Below, piece by piece: positions 1 through 14,456 of a stretch of DNA of 64,000 bases (position 1 is its first letter; each line of letters starts with the position of its first letter). Origin of the DNA: Strongyloides papillosus (taxonomy: Eukaryota; Nematoda; Chromadorea; Rhabditida; Strongyloididae); assembly GCA_005656395.1 (NCBI GenBank), contig SRSI01000050.1:3410001-3474000 (forward strand), written 5' to 3'. Both the position numbers and the translations under genes were made by a program. Under the pieces are notes generated by a model, which did not search any database, was not told where the DNA came from, and was given only the letters and a program-made list of their open reading frames with translations.

Positions 1-273
1 TATTATTAGATATCATAGAGACCATACATGCTTAACTTAAGTTTAAGGACATAATCATGAAGTAAGTGAATGAGAATGATAATCATGGATGTAAAAAAGT
101 TTGGCAAGTAAAAAATCTTAAGTCAAAATACCTGTAGTACATTGTAAAAAGCACCTTTATTACTTATCAAATTTTAATAAAACACATCATTATCAATTAT
201 TTGAAGTATGGAACGTTGAGTGTAAATATGCTTGGAAACAAATGACAAAATTATTTTTTCACATGCTGTGAAT

Positions 274-1448
274 TCAAAATAAAGCAAACCTACTTAAATG
301 CAAACAATATGAAGTTTTTTTTCCAACTCCATTTTTATTTAATCTTCTTGTTATATTAACATTATCATCATCATTATAATAATCATAGTCATCATCATTT
401 ATGGGATTGACAAATGATTGTCTTTTTATTAATCGTCTTCTGACATGGTCAGTTTTGAGAACCTTCCTACTTTTATATGGAAAATATTGTGAAGGCAAGC
501 ATGGTAATCTTTTTTTTATTAGCTTCGTTTCAGAAAAACCTGGTAAAAAGGATTTGTTATGATTAAAATTAAATAAATGGGTTCTTTTTAGTTAATTAGT
601 TATAAAATTAATGGTAGTATAGGAAATATTACTGTGGGATACATTTTTTTGTTTTTTAAAAAAATGAAACAAGTAGATAAGGAATAGAAAGAATGTATAT
701 GGAACCTCTTATGAAAGGCCATATTTATTATTTTTTTTATTATAATTTCCAAAACAATACCTGTTTTTGGTCTCCCTTTTCTGTTAAATTTTTGGTGAAC
801 ACTTGCAATATGACCTGTTATAATATAAAGCTATTATTAACATTAAAAAACATTAAGCATGCATTTCAAAAAGTGTTATCTCATTAAATCATACATAATT
901 CAATTATTTTAGTTAATTTTTTTCATACATATTAATAATTATTAGCTAAAAAATTTTCCATCTCCATACTAAGAAACTTTTTTTACCTCCAATATATTTT
1001 TATCATTATGTATATCTTTTATATATAAATTATTTTAACTTTATTTATACTTTTGTAAACTTAAAACAAAACTTGCCTGTACCTCTCTTGACTCTCCTAA
1101 TTTCATGGATAAGCTGCTGCATATTGATATTAGAAGATCCCAGTGGATTGGTTTCATTATGCTGGTGAATTAGAACTCCACTCTCCCAAATATCAATATC
1201 ATGATCTTTGACTGTTGGTGGTTCACCGATTCCTTCATGTGCCATATTATTGGTTCGGCAAAATCCAGATCTTTACATAATATTGGACTGACAAAACATA
1301 GCGTTAGAAGGATAATTGAAATAAACTTTGAATTAATTTTAAAGAAAGAATTAAGGGTTTTGAATATTGGAAAATTAAATATTAATAGAAGTGTATTACC
1401 AAATTCGGGGAAGGCAAATTGGGGCCTTCCCTTATCTAATGATACCAT
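274..1448 (-). CDS. Candidate secreted precursor rich in dibasic sites (start uncertain)
   Basis: I do not recognise this gene. Three minus-strand open segments join in phase: a segment ending at 1277, then 1083-1211, then 274-539 (introns 1212-1276, 65 bp, and 540-1082, 543 bp). The first segment encodes a hydrophobic stretch (FISIILLTLCFVSPIL) that looks like a signal peptide. The rest carries several basic cleavage-type sites (RRVKR, KKR, KSRK, RRR, KR, RR), as in neuropeptide or hormone precursors, then an Asp/Tyr-rich stretch and a short tail ending at a TGA. The only in-frame Met upstream is at 1448, giving an unusual extension of about 35 residues before the signal-like segment, so the true start may lie in an unseen upstream exon. 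The 543-bp intron is long for this window. The alternative is chance open frames or a decayed gene. Confidence 0.4.
1408..1431. repeat. Perfect 8-bp inverted repeat (GGGAAGGC stem)
   Basis: GGGAAGGC at 1408-1415 pairs with GCCTTCCC at 1424-1431 across an 8-base loop. It is unusually GC-rich for this AT-rich stretch. It overlaps the uncertain N-terminal end of the candidate minus-strand gene. Function unknown. Confidence 0.6.
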
Positions 1449-4400
1449 AATTTAGCAGTTTTTTTTGAAAGATTACAGGTATTAGGAATGTAATAAATAG
1501 CTTCCTGAAAGAACATAAAATCAAGAAATGCAGAGAGGTGTTGTTGTACTTGATTACGATAATAAAACTAAACAATCTCAATAATATTAGATAAGAAAGA
1601 TTAGTAAATAAAAAAAATATCCCTAAGATCATATATCAAAAAAAGATAGAATGATCTTGTATACTCCAAACAAATTAAGTATAGTCACATTATTTGTGGT
1701 ACCCTTTACATAATATTGCATCTAAACTAAAAACTTCAACACTTCCGTTAATAAATATACATTCCATAAATCAGTAACATCTGTCTAAAAAGCGTGAAAA
1801 CTTTTTGAGACTACGATCTTATTGAATTACAATAAATTTCTAAACAAATACCACATTTATTTTAAATAATGTTCACTTTTTCTTACATAATTTTCCATAA
1901 ATAATCCATAAAAATGGAGAGACGGACAGTAAACTTTATTGAAACATTGTTTAGAGTTAAACAATGAGACAATTTATTAATCTATGATCAAAGAGGATAC
2001 TTTCATCAGTAAAATGTATTTATTAATGACAAAATAACAGTTTAGTTTATTATATATAATACTATAAGATTGTGAAACAAAAATTTTTACGAGTTTTTAA
2101 GAATAAGAATCTAAAGCAAATAAGTTTTTAATTGTTTCGAATTTTTATAGTCATTAGTAGATATTTAATAATAAAATTTTTATATATTTTTGTTTGAGTA
2201 AGTAAATGAGACAATGAAAAAGGAGGAAGAGGAAAGAAATAAAAATAATAATGTGTTTTGACAGTAAGATCAAATTAGAATATGATAATAATACATATCA
2301 TATTATCTTTTTATTTATCATATATATTTTTTATTACCTTTTTTTTTAAAAAATGATACAGTAATAAAAATTAATAAAGAGGTTAATATAGCGTTTGGAG
2401 AAATAATTTGTTCTTAGTACATTATTTATCATTTTTAAATATCATTAAAAATCTTTTTATTAACTAACTATTTAGTATTTTTGTTCCTTAACATTTTATC
2501 TACTACTAAATTACGAAATCATTAATATATAAATCTCAATTACTTTTACAAAGTATATTATCTTTTGATTTAATGTCTCAAATAAACAATTGTAATTTGT
2601 TGTTAACTTTGTGTGGAGTAACAATAGAAATACCTACGATTATAATAAAAAAAAGAATGAAGGCAAAAATTACGTAATAAGAGGAAAGAGATGTAGCATT
2701 AGGCTAATATTCTATCTAATTGTTTGTATTTTGATCGCCATTAATTTTATGGAAAAAAATAAAAATTAGCATATTCATTTTAGGGTATAAATTATTTGTA
2801 GCAATTAGAAAGTAATAAATTTAATATCCTTATCATTAACTAATAATAACTTCATTGCAATAGATCAAATTTGCTATAATACCTGCTAAATTTACATCTT
2901 TAGCAGGAATATAATAAATGAAGTGCCATTTTGTTAATGTAACAAAGTATCACTTTTATAAAATGTGACAGGTTGATATATTAAAAGAAAAATAAGACTT
3001 TAAATATATATTTCACTGAATTTTATATATATAAATAGTGAGGAGACCTATTTAATAATAGAAATGATAGATCCAAGAGGATGGCATTTTTAAATACTGA
3101 AATATCTTAATGTTTAATATTATAGAGATTAACTTTAAAATTTGATTTTCAACAACATATAAATACGGTTCTTGATTATAGTTTTTGATGTAATATTATA
3201 TTAGAAAAGTCAAAATTTCTACATTTAAATAAACACATACATTACATACCGTATAAAAGTATAATTTTTTCTAAACATACTGCTGTTACAAAAAATTATA
3301 CTTTATATAAATATTCCTCTCATTCAATTTGTTTATTTACATAACCAAATGGAAATTCTATATTAGATATCTTAAACGAACAAAATTAATATTTATTACT
3401 CATTTAAAATAAATTCTCATATTTTTAAATAATCTGAATCTTCCTATATTCATAACAATTTCAAAAAAGCACCCTGATAACATTAATATTAAATTGCCAT
3501 TGTCTAATATCCTAATAATATCAATAGAAGTATCTCTAAACAAACTACATACTTATTAAATAAAAAGTCTTTTGTACTATGTAATATGTTTAACATTAAT
3601 AGATAAAACAATAACAATTAAACTAGAGTTTATAATTTTATTGAAAAGAATGAAAATAAAGCGATTAATTAACATTTATCCTAACAAAAAGAATCAAATT
3701 ATCCTGATAAACAAATACAAAATTCATATAATTATTACACTATAAAATATTTTTTGGCAATTATCTTAAGCTTTTATTCTTGTTTTTATAACATTTTTAT
3801 TATATTTCTTGTTGATTTGTTATAAAAAAATAATAAAAACAATAACGACCAATACACGTATGAGATCACCTTTATTAATTAAATTTTCGAATATTCCCCT
3901 TGGAGGATACCTTATCACAAAAAACCCCCTCCACATGGACTTTTAATTTAATTTCAGATAAAAAGACTTAATTTATATAGATAAAAAAACATGTTTAGCA
4001 TGTGTTATCAAATTTCACGCAACTCAGAATTAGGAATATAATATCATGAAGTAATATATTTATATTAAAAACAATTTATTAAATGGAATTATTTATGTAA
4101 ACAAGTATTTTTAAAATGATATCTTTTTTTTACAGTAAACATATTATAATATCATGTAATATAATAAAAACTTCCAATGCTTAAAAATATTTAAATTGAA
4201 AAATCTTCTTGATACAATATACATTTTTAGAAAAAAAATATTATGTAAAAAATTGTTTACAGTATGATATTTGAGTTAACATATATAGGAGTTGGGAAGG
4301 AGTATCAGTATATCAGATTAATTATATGATAGAGAAAGATGGATAAAAAAAACTAAACACTTTTTGTTAAAGGTTTTTTAATATAAACTTTAAAAATTTT

Positions 4401-7344
4401 TATCAAAAACTGAGATGTCACTGGGAGGGTAATTGTATACTTACATCTTCGGATGGAAGGTTTGAAATAAAAGAAAATTATTTGTAAAATGATACGACTT
4501 TCCCGCGCTTGAAATAGGAAAGATAGTGTACTTGTTTGAATCTTCATAAGGAAGCATTTAGAAATAATATCTATAACAATGGAATGTTTGTTAAAGCTAT
4601 ATATAATTATCCATTAAACCTAAAGATAACTATAACATTTTTTTATATCTCAAAAAAATGGCATAAAAAATGAAGTTTCCAAAATGTGATATATAATTAG
4701 AATAATTTGATCCATTCAGATATATATTTTTTCTAGATATTTTATATTTATTTTTCAATCAAAAATTATTTCCTCCCAAAAAAAACAATTATTATTTGAA
4801 AAATAACAACAAAATATTTGTGTCTGGTCATCATAAAAATTGTATGTGTGTTAAAGAGATGGCAAAATTATCAGATAATAAAGTATTTAAATTTTATTTG
4901 AAATGCTATTTTATTAAATTAATTGTTTGTTGGAGTTAGCAAAAATATTGCTTAGAAAGAGTTTTTTATTTAGAGAATGTTGTAACATTTTTAAAAATAT
5001 AAATATTTTTTTGTTACTATTTTTTTATGATCAGTATTAAGAATGGGAGAAAGATTAAATAGATATATAGAAATGATCAATTATTCAAAAATGGTTTAAG
5101 GTAATAAACAAATACCACATAACAAGTTAAAAATTTTTATTTGATAAAAATAGATAAACCAATTACTAAAGTGTTTTTTAAATTCTAGGAAAATCTTTTT
5201 GATACGTTTTAAATTTAGTGATAATCTATATTCCGAAGATAGTTCTTTTAGAAGTAGAAATTTATTGTTAATAAAAATGAATAAGCATAAATAAGTGAGA
5301 TATTTTTAAAGTTAAATTATGTTATCAAATGATGAGACGTCTATGGATAGAAAAGCGTTATCAGTTGTGAAAGTAAATGAATACGGAACAGTAAATATAG
5401 AGGAAAAGTGGAAATGTTATTAAAATGAAATTGATGGCATTAATGTTAAGATGTTTTTGAGTATTCTTAAGTTCATATATATTATGATGGAAAATATTAC
5501 TAGTATATTTGGATTAGATAACTGTGAAGATAAGTGTTATTATAATTTCTTGATAACTAAATGATCTATAGAGCACTCATATTATTTATGTTTTCAAGAT
5601 ATGTATTTTAATTAGTTTCTTACAAATATTAAACGTTTTACTCCAAGGTAATTTTCTTTCTTATAATTTATCTCTTTATTATAAATAATTGTTAATGATA
5701 TAATTTTTTACACAACATGGCATTGTTTATAATTATTATATAATTTTTCTGTTTACAAATTTAAACAATGACATATCTTTATTATTATGTTCAATTACAT
5801 TTTATCACTCAAAGGTCATTTTTGGTTTTTATCAATAACATTATAATTTGAAACATTTTACACTATGCCGTCAAAATTATATTTATATACATAAAAAGTA
5901 AGTATAAGAATTAAATGGTTTTAAAGTAATATTTATTTTAATATTAATAAACTGTTTAATGTAAATACTTCTTAAGTTAATTAGCAACATTTGCTACAAA
6001 TCCTAATTTTATATATTTGTTGACGTAAACTGTTTATACCAAAAGCTGTAATCTTAAATTTATGTCTTCTTGAAGTGTTTGAAAAATAAATTGTTTATTG
6101 TTTTAAAAATTAAACATCAATTTGGAAACTTTTAATGATAATGTTTACAATAAACAGAAGTGTACTTTTTGTGGAAGAAGATGAAAAAAAAAGTTTTTGC
6201 AGCTCTTGGAAATAAAGAAATCAAATATTATTTTTTAAACTTTCATAAATGAAAAGCTTATTGCATCAGAAATTAGACATAATGTTCGTTTGATTTGAAA
6301 TAAAATATTTGATTGAAGAATTATGAAATATAATTACCATAATAAGCAACTACAATTGGCTTTAATTTCTTAACCAAAGTACAAAAATATTACAGTACCA
6401 CACAATTGAAAATTCAATCATAACTCCTCATCTTTCATCCACCCTAAAAATTAAAACATATAATTTTACTAATAAAAAGTAAGATAATCTCACAAAAATA
6501 ACTGAAATATTATCTTTATCTCGAAAAAAACCCATTTATTATTTATATTTATAAAAGAAATTATTTTTCTTATCAATATTTACTTGCCCTTTAAAACTTT
6601 TCACTTGAAAAAAAATTTTTTTATAACTTACTTGATTGACAAATGTAATTGAGGGAAAATAAAAGAGGAGATATGGAAAAAATTAATAAAAAAAATAATA
6701 AAGTTTAGTATTGTGTTTTGTTGAGGAGTAATTTAATAAAAAAAATAATGATGAAGTTTGTTATTTTTTAGTTGTTTTATATTCAATTGTTGTGTGATAA
6801 AAAGTTTTTGGCAGATAATTTTATTACTGTATAACCAAAAAGATTTATTCAATAATTTTATGGTGTTTTTTCATTGGTTTTTTCGATAAAATGTTGATCT
6901 AATAAATTTTCTTTTTATCTATTATTGTTATAAAGTTTCTAGAAAGATGATAAATAAATTTAATGAAAATATCTTTATATTATTTTTTAAGATAGTAACA
7001 ATCCGGTAATTTTAATGTATTACTATCATTGATTAATTATCTTTTCTATTCTCCATTAAAGTTAGTGTCATTATTTAATAATAAATCTCTATAGTATGTA
7101 GTTTGTCGTTCTACATTTAACGAAAGAATATCTTCGAAATCCATTTTTTCCATCCTTTCTTTATAAGATAACATATTTGGAAAAATATTGACACGAAACA
7201 ATCGTATATAGAACACCGATGCACAAACATAAAAACGTATCTTGAGCAGAAATATTCGCAGGATGTTTTTAACTTGAGTGTGTAAAGATAGGTCATTTTT
7301 GTATCATTTAACACCATTTCACTTTTCATACGCTCCTATTTGAG
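1449..7344. other. Long AT-rich gene desert
   Basis: Nearly 5.9 kb with no open frame over about 70 codons that looks coding. It is dominated by A/T runs. The only distinct structure I see is a hairpin at 2882-2907 (CCTGCTAAA paired with TTTAGCAGG across an 8-base loop). A minus-strand short frame at 4353-4547 ends near a good donor (GTAAGTATAC) but has no partner exon I can find. No tRNA or snRNA was recognised. The right end must contain the promoter of the gene at 7345. Confidence 0.6.
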
Positions 7345-8996
7345 ATGAAAAATACTGATGAACCTGACAACAAAAAAGCTAGGGTACGTTTCTCAAAAGT
7401 TTTATCGAATATCATTTTTAGCTTGTACTAACAACTGATAATCCAGATCCTAATTTGGATGGTATTGAGAGGAACAATTCTAATATTTCTCCTCCATTAA
7501 TAAATAATTCTTCAAAGGATAATAATTCTACTGGAGTTATTTATAATTTCTATACTAATATTATTCCTACAAAAGATAAATTTCCTTCAATTGGTAAGAT
7601 AAAAACAAAAGAAATAGAGAAGACAATCATGAATGATACTAATAAAATGGAGGGCATGAAACTAAATAATGATAATCAAAATAATGAAATGATAGGTAAT
7701 GGTGGAAAAGTAATAATAAATAGCAGTGAGAATGAGAAAAATTGTGTAATTGGTAAAGATAATAGCATTATTGAAGATAAAAAATCAAATAATTCAATAA
7801 TAAATTATCCTGCATTAGAAATTAAAAGAGCAATTAAATTTAACGAGGTACCAAATTACTTGCTAATACCGGGTAGAATTACTGAAGAATGTATTTGTAA
7901 AGTTATTCCACAAAATATAAAAGATGACATTACATTTGCTATTGATGGAGGATTAGTCACAGACAGTAACTGGAACATTGATGATGGGTACCTTGGGAAA
8001 CAGTGTTATATTGATAAGAAAAGATATAAGTATATTATTAATGAGGAAACAGGAAAACCTGTCAAAGTTGAACCATACAATTTTGGGAATGCCAATATTA
8101 GGAGAGCAAGGTTAAAAAATGATAGAGGTTCTTTTATTATTGAAAGGAGGCAATGGTTAATTTATCAGGAGAGTAACAATGAAAAATTGAGGTTAATAAA
8201 AAGAATCTACATGGCTTATCGGACACCTTCAAACTTTCCAAATATAGCTTTATTAACATATAGTTGGTGTGATAATTTTAATCACAAAAAATATTTATCA
8301 TTGCTAGAGAAAGTTGAATTGCTAGGTGCACCAACACCACCAAAGATAATACAAAATGAGGAACCATATTTTCCTAATGGAGATACAATAAAATATTATC
8401 GTAGATGGCCATTATACTCACATCAAGAGATAACTCCAGAGGAGGCATATGCAATAATATTAAAAAAGAAGGAAATATCAAAAGATTTGATATGTCATAG
8501 TGTTCCTCAGTGTTATGGTGACATTGGGACATTTATTATTGATAATGTTCATGTAAAAGATCCAATAATCCAGAGGTTGGATGATGGACATTCAAATTGG
8601 GGTGGTGCAAATGATATAAATATCAAATATTTTAAGTTTGATGATGAAAAAAAACAAATATTACAATTAGATATCAAATCAGGTATTCCAAGTAGACTGG
8701 TGAATTATGATGTTAAGTTGTATTGTCGGATTTGTCGCAATAATCGCGGCAGTGGATCATTTGTTAGAAAAATGTATTTGTATTTCATTAGAGATTGGAA
8801 AAAGTTAGCTAAATGTCTGCCAATAGTGGTTGTGACGTATTCATTTGATGAGATAGACGAGAGCATCTTTGATTATGCGGATTCGTTACCTCCAATGATA
8901 TGTGAATCAAGGAAATACTTAAATGTTGATGAATTACCTGAGGTTGTTGATGTTGACGGTGTAATGGAGGATGGTGGTGACTCATCAGGTTTTTAA
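7345..8996 (+). CDS. Protein with two copies of an unidentified ~150-residue domain
   Basis: Two exons, 7345-7383 and 7422-8996, joined by a 38-bp intron (phase 0), give 537 residues from ATG 7345. The first ~150 residues are Asn/Ser/Lys-rich and probably disordered. Two similar domains follow at roughly residues 160-305 and 345-495. Each begins with an ICxxxP motif and contains a similar order of blocks: a D(D/G)G segment, a basic SFIxER or GSFVRK stretch, a hydrophobic Y(F/M) segment and finally (A/V)xLTYSW or VVVTYSF. The tail is acidic. No signal peptide or membrane segment is evident. I know of no function and none is assigned. The gene stands alone between long noncoding stretches, and the frame is intact, so it is probably active. 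Confidence 0.75.
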
Positions 8997-11126
8997 GAAT
9001 TAAACGGAATGAAATAAAAATTTTATAGTTTATAAAATAGGTGGTGAAAAGAATAATAAAATAATTTATTAGAGGTAAATTAATCTTCGGAGTGAACATA
9101 TCAAATTCATTACGTCTTGCCATATTTACTTTGTTAAAAAATTTTATTAATTATGTGTGTCGTTACACACGAAAGATAAAAAAATATTATTATTCATCAA
9201 AAATAAAGATCTAAAATTATGGGGATTTAGAGAAAAGTTACAAATTGTCAGTGTTATGACTAACATTCATTCTATTCAAATTTTTTCTTATTCTCAAAAA
9301 TTTCTTTTGTAATTTTTTCTACATTAATAAATTTTAAATATCTTGGAATCCTACCAACTGCCACTGTTATGATTTTTGTGAAAATTTGTTGAAAATATTA
9401 TAAGTTTTTTTGTTTTTTTTTTACTTTTTTTTATATAATTGTTGTACAGTACATAAAATTAAAATAAATGTAGTGATAAAGTCATTATTTCTTTTTTGTG
9501 ATCTGAATCATCTGTTTCTAGTAATTATATTTTAATCACATAATTAAGGAGACATTTTTATTGAGTAACTCCTTTTTTTCTGCAAAAATGTCTGACAACT
9601 CGTGTGATTCGAAATGCGGAACATAAAGTAAACAATATTTCTGTGAAAAATAGTTTAGCAAATACATTATTAACAGGAAACAAGTCAAATTTCTTTCAAT
9701 TATATTGATATATAATTTTAATATGGCTAATATAATTTGTCAAGGTGTTGAGAAAAGGTAACTATACCACTTTGACCTGGAGCTAATAAACTTGATTTTT
9801 TGATAGCAATGTATTAGATAATATGAGTTAACAGGTTTTCTAAATAAAAAGAATGTGTATTTGAGACTAATTTTTTGCTAATTAAAGGAAGGTCAAACAA
9901 TCAAGATAAAATGTAAAAATAAATAAAGTTTGAATTGAAAAAAGAAATAACAGGTGTTAAGTTAAAAGGTGAATCGAGGTTTCAAAATGATTACGTGAAT
10001 TTTTTGATAAGTATTGATATATAAAGTTGTAAACTGTTTATAATTCTTCATTATTTAAATTTCCAATTAAAAATAATTCTATTGAGTTTGAATAGCTTTT
10101 TGAAAAAGCTTTTGAAAGGTTAAAATTATTTATGTTTTTATTTGTATGATGTTTGTGATTAAATTTTATCTAGATACTTACATATTTTAAATATTTTAAA
10201 CTATGCTCTATGTAAATATTATCTTACTCATAATATTAATTTTTGATTCTTATTAGTTTTTACAATAACAATACTATTACAACAAAAAATATGTTTCAGA
10301 AAGCGTTTACGTGATCAAGGACTTTTTTATTCGGTGAAGGTGTAATATATAATGAATTTTTAATCTAATAATCTTTAACGAAGAAGTTGTGATAAGTATA
10401 AATATAAGAAATATAATATCATATAATAATAATGACAAATTTAATTTTTTCATTAATGTTAACTAAAATATTTGTTTTAACATGAACTTAAGTAACCTAC
10501 TTTATAAGAATTATTGCTATAGTCATTGTTTTCTATAATTAATTACAATACCAATTAAAATTACCTTGGCATACAAAAGTCAATGACATTTTTATAAAAG
10601 TGATAAAAAATTTTGATATTAGCTTACTTTTTATTATATTTTACCCTTTTTTTTACTTTCATAAATTATATTTTACCCACTAAAACATAAATACCTTTTT
10701 TTGACCTTGCCTATCTTAGATTTTGAAGCTATACATTATGTAATAAAAATTTATTATTCATCAAGAATTTTTATAGTTTGTATTAGCGATACAAAGTGAG
10801 TATATAATTGAAAGATTTTTACACTATCATGATTTTATTGTAAATATTACCCAGGAATAATTTGTCATTTTTTTCAACACATTAAATCCCATTTTCACCT
10901 ACATTAATTATGATTAAAATTAAACTAATTAAAATGACATGTACAAAAAGTTAAGCTTATATGTTAAAATAACAGGTTTAAATAATGAACCTAAGAAACT
11001 TTTTTAATTCAATTACCTAGCTTCTAGTTTAAATGTTTAACACCAACCTTGGTTGATAATGAAATTTAATTGAAGTAGTATTTGTTATATAAATTTCTAA
11101 TTAAATTTCTAAATTTTTTAGAGGTT
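8997..11126. other. Intergenic AT-rich region
   Basis: About 2.1 kb of low-complexity AT-rich DNA between two plus-strand genes. I see no coding frame, RNA gene or repeat of note. The right end should hold the tyrosinase promoter. Confidence 0.6.
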
Positions 11127-13221
11127 ATGATAATTAAAGAAATATCATTCATTATACTATTATTTTTGAGCAACAATGGTGTTGCACAGATTAGGGAGGA
11201 TTGTTCTGATGCTCCAAATGAACAGATAAAAGAAATCTGTCTTAGAGTATGTTTTGAGGTTAAAATTTTATCATAATTGTTTTTTTTAGTTTCGAAGAAT
11301 GGATAAAATGTCAAGAGAACAGTATGAAAGACAAGCTGATAATGCTTTATGGCCACCCCAAGCACCAGGATCACCAACATTCCAGAGACCAATTCCTATT
11401 CCAGCAACTCACAGAGGAAACTATGCATACGATCCACTTGAATGCATGTCATTACAATGTCTATGCCCATTCTTCAACGGTAGAATGATGGCACCAGATC
11501 ATTGTGTCCTTCCAAATGGAGAACCATTAAAAATGGCTTATAGAAAGGAGTACCGTATGATGACTGACGATGAAAGATTCAGATATCACAGAGCATTACA
11601 GATAATGAAACAAAACGGACAGTATGATGCTCTTGGTAGACAACACAGAGACGTCTCCTCAGGTGGTGGAGCTCATTCCGGACCTGGTTTCTTACCTTGG
11701 CATAGAGAATACCTCAAACGATTCGAGATCCAACTTAAAATGATCGACCCAACATTAGCTCTCCCATATTGGGACTCAACATTAGATAATTATTTACCAA
11801 ATCCAAGAGATTCAATTTTGTTTACTGATTTGTTTATTGGTGCAACTGACTGGAATGGTTACGTTACTACAGGACCTTTTGCCTATTGGAGAACACTTGA
11901 GGGTGCCTTTGCTTTAAGAAGAAATGTTGGTGCTGAAGGAAATTTATTTAATGAGGAACAAATTAATCAAGTCATCCAACAAACTAATGTTGAGTATGTA
12001 CTTTCTTATGTTACACAAACTGCTGGTTGTCCTTATCCCGTTAACTATGGAGCTATCGAGTATTCACATGGAGCTGTACATAGATATATTAATGGAGATT
12101 TTGGGTAAGATTCGGATTTTAATGAATATTAATTATTATTTTTTAGACCCGTCCCAACTAGTGCCAATGACCCAATATTCTACGCTCACCACGCTTTTGT
12201 TGATTTAATCTTTGAAACATGGAGACAACTCCGCCAACCAAGATGGGTTCGTGAATCAGCTTACCCACCAGATATAGCATCATGTACCAATCCATTACAT
12301 TTCAGTTACGCAGAAATGAGACCATTCCCAAGATTGATAAATCGTGATGGTTTGTCAAATGCTTACACAGATCAATTGTACAGATATGCTCCAAGACCAA
12401 CATGTACATTAGCTGAACCTGCTTGTGGTTCCAGATACCTCTTCTGTGATACACGTGGTTACCCACATTGTGTTGCTAAAGTAAGATTAGGTGGTATGTG
12501 TAATGGACTTGAAGGTTTAGATGCTTGTTACAATGGACAATGTATCTTCGGTAGATGTGTTCCGGGACCAACACCGGCTCCATTTAAACCATTTATTGCT
12601 TCAACTACTCCTAGACCTCCTGTTGTTTTGAGAGCATCAACTAAGAAGGCTAAAGGTTTGGTTACTGAGACATTGAGAAATATTACAAATGCTATCAGAA
12701 ACTCAGCACAACAAAATAAGAACAAAAGTAGAACAAGAGTTGTAGGAAAGGAGAAATTCGTAAATTCAACAATTGTTACATTTGTTGATTGCTTCGACAA
12801 GAACCCATGTTGCGAGACATGGTCACTTATTGGTGAATGTAGTGACAATCCAAAATACATGAACTTGAATTGTCCTATGAGTTGTAAGAAATGTAAACCA
12901 AGTTTCTCTATATTGGATAGTAAGTTTTGAAAAGAAATCTCATTAATAATAATTATTTTTTCAGCCTGCAAAGATAGACATGTATCATGTAAACAATGGA
13001 GAAGTGAAAATCAATGTTCATCATCAACAGGATCTCACCTAAGTTTCCTCCAGGAAAACTGCAGAGAATCATGTGGATTATGTAGAACAAAAAAATCTGA
13101 CACATGTGCAATCCCCAAAAGAAAAAGAAAACTTGCTGAGGAACTTAATATTCATACAAATTTAACGAAAAAACAATCATTGAAGAAGGATGAAATAAAT
13201 TTGAGAAGAGTCGTTGCTTGA
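11127..13221 (+). CDS. Secreted tyrosinase with two C-terminal ShKT domains
   Basis: Four exons (11127-11246, 11290-12104, 12147-12919, 12965-13221; introns 43, 42 and 45 bp, all in phase) encode 654 residues. Residues 1 to about 21 form a signal peptide. The central tyrosinase domain shows the first copper site (QHRD; GGGAHSGPGFLPWHREYL) and the second (YSHGAVHRY; DPIFYAHHAFVD), so both copper centres look complete. A cysteine-rich segment follows, then two six-cysteine ShKT modules separated by a short linker that spans the last intron, and a basic tail. Nematode TYR proteins of this architecture are copper mono-/diphenol oxidases thought to act in extracellular cross-linking or melanisation such as cuticle or eggshell hardening; that role is inferred from family. 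Exon 1 is chosen because it supplies the signal peptide in frame. Confidence 0.93.
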
Positions 13222-14456
13222 TCAAGAGGGAAAAAATAGTTAGAAATGATTTTCAATTTCTTTGCGGGTTCATTTAAAAATTTCAAAAAATACTTCTGCC
13301 TTTTTTTTAGTTTAAAAGATTTAATTGCAAGTGTTTTATATGTATAAATTGTAAAAAACATTAAAATATCCTTTATTATACAATCACTATAAACTTTTTC
13401 TATTCATTATCAATAAAATTTTGTCAATAACAATAATTCTATCTAAATTACCTGTATATATCATTTTTCTTTTATGACAAAATACCTATATTTAATTAAT
13501 GCAACATTTTATATTTTTGTGATTTCAAGATTTTGTTGTAATTTAATTAACGTTAATCTTTATTGATATTTGGTAGAAATGTTACATTTTATTGAGATAA
13601 TTGTAATAATTATTAATGCTTGATAAAGATCAAATTTCGGATAGTGTAATTGTTTTTGATGGGAGAAAAATGATGGTTGGCGTGTAGGAAAAAGGATTAA
13701 TTGTGGTCATGCATTTTTTTTATGTTTTTTAATTTTATGCTATATCCAATGAAAAAAATTAATTATGTAAGCTTGTATATATAGTTTAAACTTGTTTAAA
13801 TATCAGATATTTATAAAAATATATTTCATATTTGAATGTAAGATTTATTTTTGTTATTAAATCATAGTCAAAAAGCGAATAGTAAGTAAGGAATATTAAT
13901 GGGGATGTAATCATATACAGATATATAATTAGAAGAGATATAGATATCCTTTTTACAATTTAAAGTTTATCAAAAAAAGACAAACATCTCACATATTCAT
14001 CTTTCATTCTTTTATCCATTTTACCTGTTCATTAAATGATCAAAAAAGACATAGCAGTAATTTAAAAGGAAACGTGTAAATAAGTTTACTCTTTTTACAG
14101 GAAAAAGTTTCTTTATCTATCTAAAATACATCTGAATACGGAAAACGTTTTTCTCCCACTTTTAAACATTAAATAAGATAAATTAAGATATCCTTTATAA
14201 TATTTATCGCAATTTATTATTCTCTACCTTTCTTTATTCATTACTTTTAATGATGTTACAATTTTTGTAGATACCATTATAGAGATTTTAACAAAATAAA
14301 AAAAAGGTATCTTGACCCATCCTATCTTCTATGTCAAACAGGATTCTTTAATCATCGGCATATCATCATCCATTCCTCCTCCTTTTTAAATTCTTTAAAA
14401 GGAGTCGATTAACTAGATATCACCAGAGTATCAATCTCAATCACCCATTATTAACG
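13222..14456. other. Intergenic region upstream of the collagen gene
   Basis: About 1.2 kb, AT-rich, no coding frame. The last ~80 bases before the collagen ATG are less AT-rich and C-rich, consistent with a proximal promoter or 5' UTR, but I cannot name a specific site. Confidence 0.55.

Noticed and set aside
4353..4547. Minus-strand first exon ending at a strong donor (GTAAGTATAC)
   Set aside because: No in-phase partner exon could be found within the desert, and coding character is weak.
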